Origin: Siccibacter colletis
GTDB taxonomy: Bacteria > Pseudomonadota > Gammaproteobacteria > Enterobacterales > Enterobacteriaceae
Direction: 5' to 3'
DNA: 64,000 nucleotides
Assembly (NCBI RefSeq): GCF_000696575.1
Contig: NZ_JMSQ01000001.1
Location: 291,417-355,416 of the forward strand
The notes under the pieces are model-generated. The model had not been told where the DNA came from and did not search any database. It saw nothing but the letters and a program-made list of their open reading frames with translations. Below, one piece after another: positions 26,601-34,907 of the stretch; the first letter of the stretch is position 1; each line of letters opens with the position of its first letter. The position numbers and the translations under genes are program-made.

Positions 26601-29600
26601 GGGACGCCGGTTTTCACCCAGTTGTCCATGCAGAATGCGGCCAGCTGACGCTCCAGGATAGCCGTTGCGTTCAGGAACACACCAGGGGCCTGTACCTGCC
26701 CTTGCATCATCTCCAGAGGCTCTTCAAAGAAGAACTGATCGTGCGGGTTCCCCTCAGCCACCGTGATGTTAAGTGCATTGCCGTCTTTACGCCCGGCACG
26801 ACCAGTACGCTGTAAGTAATTAGCCTGCGCGGGTGGAACAGAACAGAGTAATACCGTAGAAAGGTCACCCACATCGATACCCATCTCCAGCGTCGGTGTT
26901 GCCGAAAGCAGGTTTATATTCCATGGCTGTTTACCGCGGTAGAACGATTGTTCCGTAGCCTCACGATCTTCACGGCTCAGTAATCCGGTATGCTCTGCCC
27001 CCTGAACACGAGCGATGTCCATATTATCCCAGTGCCAGGTCACTGTATTTTCAGTTTCCTGATAGCGGCCTTCACAGCGCAGAGAAAGACATGGCGCGTT
27101 TCGCCAGTGCCACCCCTGATCGGCCGGTGCCCGAACAACCTCACGACAGCAAGAGCAGTTTAGCTGAACAACATCTCGGCTCACTACCAGCGCTGAAGGT
27201 ACTAGCCCCCAAGCTTCTTTGCCTTTTGTGTCAAAGTCTTTTACCAACCCGGCCATTTTTAGTGTCGCAAACAGACGTCGTAAAACCGTCTCGGCCAGGC
27301 TGCTGATAAACAGATTATTGCCGTTGCTGAGCGTTCGGTTGATCCAATGCTGATACCAGCTGGGGTTGGATTTCGCACCAATCAGACGATGGAAGCCATT
27401 TATTTTTTCAAACGAGGCATAGGCCGGTTTACGCGTTTTCGGACCAATAGATGGCATATAGCGTGAAGTTCGCTCCTTCTGCGTCATCATAAAGGTCTTG
27501 CCCTCACGACGATAACTTTCGAAAGCCGGATGCAGAACAGCTCCCGCCTGCCGCTGATGCCAAAGAACGCCAATCACCAGGTGTGCCACCTGCTCAACGC
27601 TGACCCCAACCATTTCGTCACCCAGCTCTTCGACAAGCTGTTGGTGAAGCGTCGTTATCGCTGAATTGAAACGTGCAACATCAATTCCTGCAGCTGCGTA
27701 ACCGGTGGCCTCCAGCGTACGTCCAATTCGTGCGCGTAGGGTAAATTCGCTGTATACCTCCCAGTCGAGACGAAGAGAAACCAGCTCCGGTAAATCGGAA
27801 CTCTCTGCCAGCTGGCCTTCGTTCTTCAACGTCTGGTAATCGTTCATCCACTGCATGTTGGGCGCGATGAAGCTCGCGGCAAAATGAGCATCATCCGGTG
27901 AACGTTCACGCGTCTGCTGGCAGACACGTGTCGCAAAGGCATCCAACGGTAACGTTTCTTTTTCACCCAACACGCTGGCGATTTGTCCGCGTACCATCAA
28001 CGGCCAGGTTCGGGCGGTAAAGAAACTGGCGCGGTGTGCGGCATCCTGTACCGAGTCAGAAAACGTAATCAGTTTTTTATGTTCGTTGAACTGGCTGCCA
28101 TAAAGCTGATGGATCATCACCGCCGACAGGCTGGCTGCCTGTGACCCAAGAATCGAAATACCCTGTTTGCTGTTGCAGTACGGGCATTCGTTGGCAAATT
28201 CCAGCTCATCCTTACGCTCTTTGAGCATATCCGGGATAAGTACTTGTAGCAGACCAGTATGGCCACAATGCCCGCACTGCACGTTAGATTGCTGATTGAG
28301 CTTTAAACAGGAAGGGCACAGCTTCTGGTGAACACCGCTGACAGGTTTATCGTTGTTATCCGGGAAGGCCAGTACAATAGAACGGCCTTTTTCGAAGAAC
28401 TGACGATAAATACCGTCCAGATCAGTTTCGAGTTGAACGCTCTGACCATGGCGCAGGCTCGCCCACCCGGTAGCATGGCAGTCACGACAGTGAATAACGG
28501 GAAGATAATGTTCGCGATCTTCCACCGCGACATCATCAGCAAAAACAAGCTCAGGTGTTTTTGACACGCTGGCAACCAGGCGGCGCATCTCGCGCAACCA
28601 CAGCTGAGAACGTAGTTGCACAAAAGGCAGTACGGGCCTCGCTTTGTTCACCTGTAGGCGCTTTTCCCGATCTTCCTGTTTTTCTGGAACGTCCAGGCGC
28701 GCCTGGGCAATCAGTGCCAGAATGCTTTGCAGCACGCGGGTTGCATGCCCGGCGCTTTCCGCCAGCATCACCTGGAGATTTTCCAGGCACTGCTGTTCCG
28801 ACAAAATTCCCCCCTGCAAATCCTCAAGGAGTACGTGCAGGATGCTGTGGCGACGTAACAATGAGCCCAACTCAATACGCTTTTCACGTCCGAGATCGCT
28901 GTCCAGATCGGCAGGTAATTGCAGTGAACTATTCGGGAACCACAGCGGAATTTGTCCGTTCAGATAATCTACCGGGCTGGCGTACGTTTGCGGATCCAGC
29001 GCTGCGCTGACATCCTGTCCCGGATACTGACTGTACTCGATGGTATAACCTTGCAGATACTCTGCCGCCGTGTAGCGATCTTCGCGAATAACCGCGTCAT
29101 CGCTAAACGGCTGATCAAAGATCGTTTTTGCGTAATCGAGTAGTTGTCCCAGTTCGTCACCTACGGTAGCCGACGTCCCCACGCAGGCAAAACGCTTGTC
29201 ATCAACCCCGATATGATGCTTTAAGCGGCGCACCAGACAGGCCAGATCCGACCCCTGCGCACCATCAAACGTATGCAGTTCATCCACCACCAGATAACGC
29301 AGTGACCCTGGCTGGTTATAGCGCCAGAGCTTCTGATCGCCGGGGCGCATCAGCAGGTAATCCAGCATCTTATAGTTAGTCAGCAGGATATCCGGTGGGT
29401 TCTCGCGCAGGGTATGTTTGCAGGTGATGACTTTATCTGCAGACATCTTTTTGCTGGGTTCGATTTCACTATCGCCGACAAACAGGCCGACGGTTACTTT
29501 GCCATGCAACTGCGGATCGCTGGCGATAGTTTTGGCGAAACGGCTGGCCTGATCGGTTGCCAGAGCGTTCATCGGGTAAATGATGATCGCTTTAACACCG

Positions 29601-29983
29601 GCCTCTGATGCCCCCGCACAATGGTTAAGCAGCGGGAACATAAAACATTCCGTTTTACCAGAACCCGTCCCGGTCGCCACCAGCGTCGGTTGAGGCATCT
29701 CGATACCCAGGCGCTGAAACGCCTGCGCCTGATGCGCGTGCGGTGGGAACGGCAGCGTCAGGTTAGGGAAGAAGTTCAGCGGTAAGTCACTTTTACGAAA
29801 CGGCAGCTGAGCGGAAAGATACGGCCCTTTCAGCAGCGTTTCCGGCTGGGACAGAAATTGCTCCAGCATCGAGACGTTATTATTTTCTTCACCATTAAAC
29901 AGCGGGCTGTTAAGCGGGAAGGCTGCCCGTAAAAAGGAAGCAACGCTGTCGGCAACCTGCCGACTGACAACAGAAGGCAGCAT
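23642..29983 (-). CDS. Giant DEAD/DEAH helicase with DUF1998 region (DrmA-DrmB-like fusion)
   Basis: 2113 aa. Walker A is ATGTGSGKT at about 103-111 and the DExH box is DELH at about 234-237 (LRYLVVDELHTFDGAQGSD). The second lobe has SATPTLEMGIDVGDLSTVLL and NYLQRTGRAGRKDGN. Several CxxC pairs follow (CRDCHATGW, CPSC, CGHCGHTG, CSHCNYS, CPKCGTPGW), then the DUF1998 zinc cluster CSCNHDTHKDGCYRC. After it comes a segment RPDYVLYPLM and then AIFLDGFAFHKD that looks like a nuclease-type fold. DISARM splits such activities into DrmA and DrmB; Druantia DruE is a single protein of this scale. The start overlaps the methyltransferase stop (TGATG). Confidence 0.88.
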   Translation of the reverse strand: MLPSVVSRQVADSVASFLRAAFPLNSPLFNGEENNNVSMLEQFLSQPETLLKGPYLSAQLPFRKSDLPLNFFPNLTLPFPPHAHQAQAFQRLGIEMPQPTLVATGTGSGKTECFMFPLLNHCAGASEAGVKAIIIYPMNALATDQASRFAKTIASDPQLHGKVTVGLFVGDSEIEPSKKMSADKVITCKHTLRENPPDILLTNYKMLDYLLMRPGDQKLWRYNQPGSLRYLVVDELHTFDGAQGSDLACLVRRLKHHIGVDDKRFACVGTSATVGDELGQLLDYAKTIFDQPFSDDAVIREDRYTAAEYLQGYTIEYSQYPGQDVSAALDPQTYASPVDYLNGQIPLWFPNSSLQLPADLDSDLGREKRIELGSLLRRHSILHVLLEDLQGGILSEQQCLENLQVMLAESAGHATRVLQSILALIAQARLDVPEKQEDREKRLQVNKARPVLPFVQLRSQLWLREMRRLVASVSKTPELVFADDVAVEDREHYLPVIHCRDCHATGWASLRHGQSVQLETDLDGIYRQFFEKGRSIVLAFPDNNDKPVSGVHQKLCPSCLKLNQQSNVQCGHCGHTGLLQVLIPDMLKERKDELEFANECPYCNSKQGISILGSQAASLSAVMIHQLYGSQFNEHKKLITFSDSVQDAAHRASFFTARTWPLMVRGQIASVLGEKETLPLDAFATRVCQQTRERSPDDAHFAASFIAPNMQWMNDYQTLKNEGQLAESSDLPELVSLRLDWEVYSEFTLRARIGRTLEATGYAAAGIDVARFNSAITTLHQQLVEELGDEMVGVSVEQVAHLVIGVLWHQRQAGAVLHPAFESYRREGKTFMMTQKERTSRYMPSIGPKTRKPAYASFEKINGFHRLIGAKSNPSWYQHWINRTLSNGNNLFISSLAETVLRRLFATLKMAGLVKDFDTKGKEAWGLVPSALVVSRDVVQLNCSCCREVVRAPADQGWHWRNAPCLSLRCEGRYQETENTVTWHWDNMDIARVQGAEHTGLLSREDREATEQSFYRGKQPWNINLLSATPTLEMGIDVGDLSTVLLCSVPPAQANYLQRTGRAGRKDGNALNITVAEGNPHDQFFFEEPLEMMQGQVQAPGVFLNATAILERQLAAFCMDNWVKTGVPASAISKNVKQMLDELEFGHKSGFPYNFLRYVEQHHADIAQQFSSIFPDLTEDTRLQLLSYLQGASGQRSLVQRIEQALKLLVEDRKSLRSRIDKLKRSIDKLESDPHDQNFDSDMRELTSERQALMALVNQINNKQTLNFLTDEGLLPNYAFPEAGITLRSVLWRRKDGGETREYQNTTYEYERPASTALAELAPLNNFYAGGHKVEIEQIDLKLSEPENWRICSHCNYSENIDQTGDQHKYCPKCGTPGWADAGQKTTLLKLRQVYARSSARDSQISDESDSREPAFFQRQLLVSFEKEDVSAAYAIDEGEIPFGFEFLSKVTLRDINFGKMADDANELMIAGEAKKRTGFKVCLGCGMVQRPRDHEPRHDLSCKYRAEPEKAKFEDYLYLYRQLESEALRILLPVTSYSNDRVVEASLGAAIQLGLKHYFKGNVDHLKGVVYREPENEGESWRQYLVIYDTVPGGTGSLKELMRTPDNLLKLLELAYKALVECSCNHDTHKDGCYRCVYAYRDRGRMKYVSRDQARLLLAKILKASASIRVIDSIKNISLDAMMGSELEKRFIHCLQDNKNLLVSRSYAHQNAGWIINTRTEPAMSWHLKAQIDLGVKEGVGILSRPDYVLYPLMQSEKIKPVAIFLDGFAFHKDSVSDDVQKRQAIKDSGNFWVWTLTWADLQEQGIKHVQNVMGLGHNPDMKQPKFYNLFHDTNFATLEGSFRERNSFALLLDYLSDPGNKTMLWQKMAAAFAWVWLDPKKSQDTGAKQKYAYEMQENAPAYRLNALLPDEPFVFGGLLDSCSSSQQFIELAAVVPQQAIKSTTSIEQMRNWLRLHICFDDRYSQDDGYEAGFNGFWWMVNLLQFLPDMTFTSRKAVHLPQEAETVKMQTSVVVDIQPDESWAEILEFGLLGAEEIALLQSLSLPAPTVGYELQHDDGEIIAEADLAWPLQKQALIIDNQEFTALFASKGWHVAFGPIDENTLQHLSGGDK

Positions 29984-32900
29984 CAGGCGCTCTCCTTATC
30001 TTGTGCAAAGAATGACCAGGCAACTTTATAGTCGTCTTCACGGTCGGGTTTGATAAAAGGTGCCTGCCAGGTGACGGTTCGGCGCTCGCCTTCGTCGCTG
30101 CGGGTATAGTCATCAAAAGTGACGCTGACAGTGCCGGTTTGCAGATGCTTGACATCATCCCAGCCGATGGCTTGATCGGTGCAGTCGCCGCCAGTCCATT
30201 CAGGGCTGTCGACGTTAAAGACAAAACCATTTTTCAGGTCCGCTTTACGTGCGGTACGCGGCAGGCCGACGCCCACCAGCCCTTTGCTTGGGGTAAAAAT
30301 AATGCGGCCGTTTTGATCGTACCAGGTGTCCGCTTCGTACTGGCGCATGACCGGGAACTGAACGCGATAGATGGTGAGCAGTTCTTCAAGAGTTAACCCT
30401 AGCGCCTGCGCCACCAGTACGTCGATTTCCACCAATGCCTGGCGGCGGCTGTAGTCGGAGCGTAAAGCGCAGTTACGCTGCCACTCAGGGGTCAGATTAG
30501 CGAAGAAATCTTGTGGAAGTTGCGGGAGATTGCGGCTCCAATATTCTTTTTTGAATTCAGTTATATAAACGGAGCTCCACAATTTTTTATAATGCTCTGT
30601 TATACTAGCCAAACTCATCGACCTTGCATGTAAAGATGCTCTAAACTTCTCATTATTTAATAATGGGAGTTGATTAACTAACGACTGATTTGCATGCCCC
30701 ATTCCAGTACACTTGACTCTATAATCTACGACAATGGACAAAGACATTGAAAAGAAATCGAGCAAATCAGAGTTATTTTTAAAAATAGTACTTAGACAAG
30801 TATTAATATGGGAAATACCTGGAGGTATTATAGTTGCGATAAAAGTCCGCTCAGAAGTTGAACCAATCATTTCCCGATTAACAAATCTATAACTATTAGT
30901 CACAGGAAGAACATTACCATTCCAAGAAACTGTCGGAATTCGACTTAGAAAATCGGAATACTCACAATTAGGAATATAATTAACCCTAGGAATATAATTA
31001 TCAGGAATGGTCATCAAATCAATAGAGTCATAGTCACTATTTAATTTGCATACGCTCCGTGGAGTTTTATAATAAGCATTACCCACAAAGAAATGCGGAC
31101 CAGATAATATCCATTGAGAAACACCAGAAGGAAACTCTGTTTTCCTTTTAGTTGTACCATCTCTTTGAGCAAATGTTTCATCAAACATCACGGTAGAATA
31201 ATAATCGCTTTTTATTGAAGATAGTTTTTTTGATTTAACATCAAATTTTCGTAGAACATCCAGTAATTGTACCGTATGTAAAGCTGGAAGCCTCGCATGC
31301 AGTTCCGGGGTTGAATTATCATCAAATATTCCCGCAAACAAACGTAACTCATCAATAGTAATTGTCAATACTCTTGATTTATGGGGGGATATATTCCAAT
31401 TTATTTTCAGCTTTTCTCCATTGTAAGATTCTTCTTTGATGCCAGGGATCTCCCCTTGATTGTCATGCAACAAACTTGAATCTATCGTATGAACAGAGAA
31501 CAAATTTGACATGTGCGTAAACGAAGGCGAATCTTGCAATGGGCCATAAATATTAATGCTAAATGTTGTTGCATGATGAACCTCGGGGAAAAGTCCTAAT
31601 TCATTTTGAAATTGATAATGGTCCCGCAAACGGCCGTAAATTTTGGCGCGAAGATACCCCGCTTTGCTATCATCATAAACACCATCCGGGTGCAATAACC
31701 CTGAAACACCACGCTTCGAAATAAGCCGCCATGAAATTGGTAAAAAACATTTATACAAATTTGTTTTTTGCCCTAATAAGCATGAAAAATTTTGCTGACT
31801 ATTAAGATAGTTCTGTAATCCAACAGCGGATTCAAACTCGCTCCGCCAAGCATCTTCTAGTCCATGGATCCGTGCAAAAGATTCCTCTCGCAGAGAGGAT
31901 ATATTGGCAGCGCTAAGATTGCTCAGTACAAGCTCAGGTTTATAATCTCCCAATATTCCGCTTTCTTCCCATACAACCTTCAGCCATGGCGGGTTTCCGA
32001 GCATCAGGTCAAAACCGCCGCGCTCGGCGAACAGATCGCAGAATTCCAGATCCCAATGGAAGAAACGATGTTGCTTCTTCAGCGCATCAACAATCGCCAG
32101 ACGCGGCAAATGACGGAACAGCACATCGGTTTTCAGGCGACCTGCGCCGGAAAACAGCGAAGACTCTTCACGCACCATGCCCTCGTCGGCAAACAGATCG
32201 CCGGTAGCCTGTTCTGTACTTTCTATCACTCTTTCCGTGACGACAATACCGTCAAGCAGAGTCTCCATCTCCATCAGCCACATACCGCGATCCGGCAGTT
32301 CATCCGCTTTGTCGATTGGCCAGAACCATAGAGCACACCAGTAGTCCATCACCCAGCGCAGTTTCTGATAGCTACTGTTATCTTCAAGGCGACCGCTGAA
32401 GGTTTCATCTTTGCTACTTAAAGAAGAGCGAACTTGAGCCGTGCTTTCCGCAGGCCAAACCGGGTAATTGTCGGCGGTTTTCTGGCGCTCGGCTTTCAGC
32501 TGCTGACGGAACGTGTTCCAGAGTGCTTCCACTTTGCTACTGATGCGCTGCACATCGACAATCTCATGCGGTGCAAAGCTTTTGGTAAACTCTTTGCGCC
32601 AGCTATCCAGCGCTTTGAAATCATCCGGATAGCGCTGCTTAACGGTTTTGTCGCTGTAGTTGGCCATACCGCTGTCCGGCAGCAGGAAGTGGAAAATCTG
32701 CTTCTCTTCGCGCGGAATATTCATCGCCAGTTCAGCCGGTTCGCTGTTAAGCCAGCTCGGATCTTTCGCTTTTTTGTAGGTCAGCTCGCTCTTGTTGAAC
32801 ACCTGACGGCGTGCGCCCACCAACGAGTTGCCGCAGTGCAGCTGGTAGCCAAACCACGGTACAAATGCATCGCCGCTGATGGCGTTCAGCCACAGCGACA

Positions 32901-34905
32901 CTTCCGCCAGCTCCACCGCCACCGGGTTTAAGTCCACGCCGAATACGTTGTTGTCGGCAATGTACATCTTCACCCGTTGCAGCTCCTGGGTGTAGCGATC
33001 CTGAGGAATACGGCGACCTTCCGCCTGCTGTTTGTGGAACAGGTAAGCTTCCGCCAGCTGGTTGATGGCTTCGTTAAGGAACGCTGCGCTGCCCATCGCC
33101 GGTTCGCACACGGTGAGGTTTAATATGGCGTCGGCTTTGGCGTGCGGATCGGTAATCGGATCAATTTGCTCTTTAAACAGCTCTTTCAGGGCATATTTGA
33201 CTAACGAGCGGGTCAGCACTTCCGGGGTGTAGTAAGAGGCGGATTTTTCGCGGTCACGCCCGGCCATGCGATAGATAAAGCTGCCTTTACGGTGAATACG
33301 CAGGCTGCCGTCTTTTTCGTAGACCTTCTCGTCGTCGTGGTATTTGCCGATCTCGTCTTTGCTGACGAAGTAGCCTGTCTCCAGCTCGTTAAACTCTTCT
33401 CCGGCTTTTTTGACCTCGTAGAGGTCATCACTGGCAAAGAACCCTCGGTAAGAGAGCAGCGCTTCATACACTGCACCTAACTGGTTGATACCCAATTGGC
33501 GATAGGAGATACGCCCCCGGCGATTAAAACGTCCTTTACCCGGGCGGCTTAACGACATCGCCTGAATAATTTGTTGCAGGGTTTCGTTGCGGAACACCAC
33601 ACGGTTAAGAATACGGGTGTTATTCGCTTCAAAAAGATGACTTTCCAGACGCGGCACGCTGAACTGATGGCTGTGAATAGTGATCCGGTCGCCGCTCTCC
33701 AGGTCGCTCTGCATTTTCACGCCGCCGCTGTAGCCGTCACGCACCAGTTTGAACAGCATATTCAGGCTATCGTGGAAGTAGCGCCCATTGCGATCTTCTT
33801 CGCTGGTCAGCGGGATCATCTCCAGATCGCGCAGCGTTTCCAAGCTGTAGCCCTGTAGATAAGTTTTGGCGGTCATCGGCGCATAGCCTAGTTCCGGGCG
33901 CGCTTCGATATAGAACAGGAACAACAGACGATACATATACCGCAGGCATTCGCGGCTCAACTCATCCGGGTTAATAGCACGTTTCCCGGTATAATAAGCC
34001 AGCTCGTTGTCGATGAGATAACGCATCGCTTCATTACCCAACAGCTCAATGCTCTCACGCAGGGCATATTTCAGATCTTCCGACACGCCAAACGCATGTT
34101 TGTGCGAATTGTCATCCAGCGAATCGAGGTACGGCGCACCGCTGCCTGGCAACAGCGAATCTTTGTGTAGCAATACCGACGTGGCTTTCAACGTATCCGT
34201 TTCACGACGGCTTAAAATTTCTTCAAAGTCAAAGCGCAGCAGGCGGTTTTGCGCCCACTTAGTACGATCCAGCAATAACAGCTGGCGGTTACCGAGCAAC
34301 AGCACAAAACGCGGTGGTTCATTTTGCGTGAAGACCGCCGTGGAGAGCAGATCCTGCCAGCTACGGTATTCGCCGTTCGCTTTTTTACGCAGACTGTCGC
34401 GCTTATGTTTATCGGTATCTGCCGGGAACTGCGCAGTCAGCAGCGACAGCGCCAGCGGATCCAGCGTTCCTTCATCCTGATCATGTGCTTCAACAATCCA
34501 CAGCCACGGACTACCGTCGGTACTATTGTAACGAGCCAACACTGGCAAAGGCGTATCGTCATCCAGCATCTGTATGTGCGGATTGAGTTCATAACCCAAT
34601 GCCTTTAATAGCGGCTGCCAGCGAGTGCGCTGATCGGCAAGACGCTGCGGGATCTGGCGCTGTTTTTCATGATCAGTGAGTCTACGGAAAAACTCTGTCG
34701 CCAGGCTGTTAAGCTGGTTCCACGGCGCGCGGTAACCCGCCTCAACCTCTTTGCCCTGTTCACGGGCAGCGCGTTCAGCTTCGCGAGCGGCATTTTCCTG
34801 CTCAATCCAGGGCTCCAGAACATCGCGGATGTCGCTGGTAAAGACTTCGCCCAGATAATGGTTGGAGTAAAATTCGTTTTCGTTATTAATACCGACCAGC
34901 GCCAT
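29983..34905 (-). CDS. Large N6-adenine DNA methyltransferase (DrmMI/PglX-like)
   Basis: 1640 aa. An N-terminal region of about 550 residues (it includes RFVLLLGNRQLLLLDR) precedes the methyltransferase: motif X SASYYTPEVLTRSLV near 555-569, motif I TVCEPAMGSAAF near 598-609, DLNPVAVELA near 658-667 and the catalytic NPPW near 970. Residues about 975-1455 form the likely target-recognition part. NPPW and the order of motifs indicate adenine methylation. It follows the SNF2 gene by 2 bp and is coupled to the giant helicase. It probably marks self DNA for the cluster; a fused nuclease domain is not obvious. Confidence 0.88.
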   Translation of the reverse strand: MALVGINNENEFYSNHYLGEVFTSDIRDVLEPWIEQENAAREAERAAREQGKEVEAGYRAPWNQLNSLATEFFRRLTDHEKQRQIPQRLADQRTRWQPLLKALGYELNPHIQMLDDDTPLPVLARYNSTDGSPWLWIVEAHDQDEGTLDPLALSLLTAQFPADTDKHKRDSLRKKANGEYRSWQDLLSTAVFTQNEPPRFVLLLGNRQLLLLDRTKWAQNRLLRFDFEEILSRRETDTLKATSVLLHKDSLLPGSGAPYLDSLDDNSHKHAFGVSEDLKYALRESIELLGNEAMRYLIDNELAYYTGKRAINPDELSRECLRYMYRLLFLFYIEARPELGYAPMTAKTYLQGYSLETLRDLEMIPLTSEEDRNGRYFHDSLNMLFKLVRDGYSGGVKMQSDLESGDRITIHSHQFSVPRLESHLFEANNTRILNRVVFRNETLQQIIQAMSLSRPGKGRFNRRGRISYRQLGINQLGAVYEALLSYRGFFASDDLYEVKKAGEEFNELETGYFVSKDEIGKYHDDEKVYEKDGSLRIHRKGSFIYRMAGRDREKSASYYTPEVLTRSLVKYALKELFKEQIDPITDPHAKADAILNLTVCEPAMGSAAFLNEAINQLAEAYLFHKQQAEGRRIPQDRYTQELQRVKMYIADNNVFGVDLNPVAVELAEVSLWLNAISGDAFVPWFGYQLHCGNSLVGARRQVFNKSELTYKKAKDPSWLNSEPAELAMNIPREEKQIFHFLLPDSGMANYSDKTVKQRYPDDFKALDSWRKEFTKSFAPHEIVDVQRISSKVEALWNTFRQQLKAERQKTADNYPVWPAESTAQVRSSLSSKDETFSGRLEDNSSYQKLRWVMDYWCALWFWPIDKADELPDRGMWLMEMETLLDGIVVTERVIESTEQATGDLFADEGMVREESSLFSGAGRLKTDVLFRHLPRLAIVDALKKQHRFFHWDLEFCDLFAERGGFDLMLGNPPWLKVVWEESGILGDYKPELVLSNLSAANISSLREESFARIHGLEDAWRSEFESAVGLQNYLNSQQNFSCLLGQKTNLYKCFLPISWRLISKRGVSGLLHPDGVYDDSKAGYLRAKIYGRLRDHYQFQNELGLFPEVHHATTFSINIYGPLQDSPSFTHMSNLFSVHTIDSSLLHDNQGEIPGIKEESYNGEKLKINWNISPHKSRVLTITIDELRLFAGIFDDNSTPELHARLPALHTVQLLDVLRKFDVKSKKLSSIKSDYYSTVMFDETFAQRDGTTKRKTEFPSGVSQWILSGPHFFVGNAYYKTPRSVCKLNSDYDSIDLMTIPDNYIPRVNYIPNCEYSDFLSRIPTVSWNGNVLPVTNSYRFVNREMIGSTSERTFIATIIPPGISHINTCLSTIFKNNSDLLDFFSMSLSIVVDYRVKCTGMGHANQSLVNQLPLLNNEKFRASLHARSMSLASITEHYKKLWSSVYITEFKKEYWSRNLPQLPQDFFANLTPEWQRNCALRSDYSRRQALVEIDVLVAQALGLTLEELLTIYRVQFPVMRQYEADTWYDQNGRIIFTPSKGLVGVGLPRTARKADLKNGFVFNVDSPEWTGGDCTDQAIGWDDVKHLQTGTVSVTFDDYTRSDEGERRTVTWQAPFIKPDREDDYKVAWSFFAQDKESA

Positions 34906-34907
34906 AA

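Noticed and set aside
31864..32931. Long open frames on the + strand inside the methyltransferase gene
   Set aside because: They are antisense to a clear 1640-codon gene with ordered motifs, have no ribosome sites and no recognisable product.
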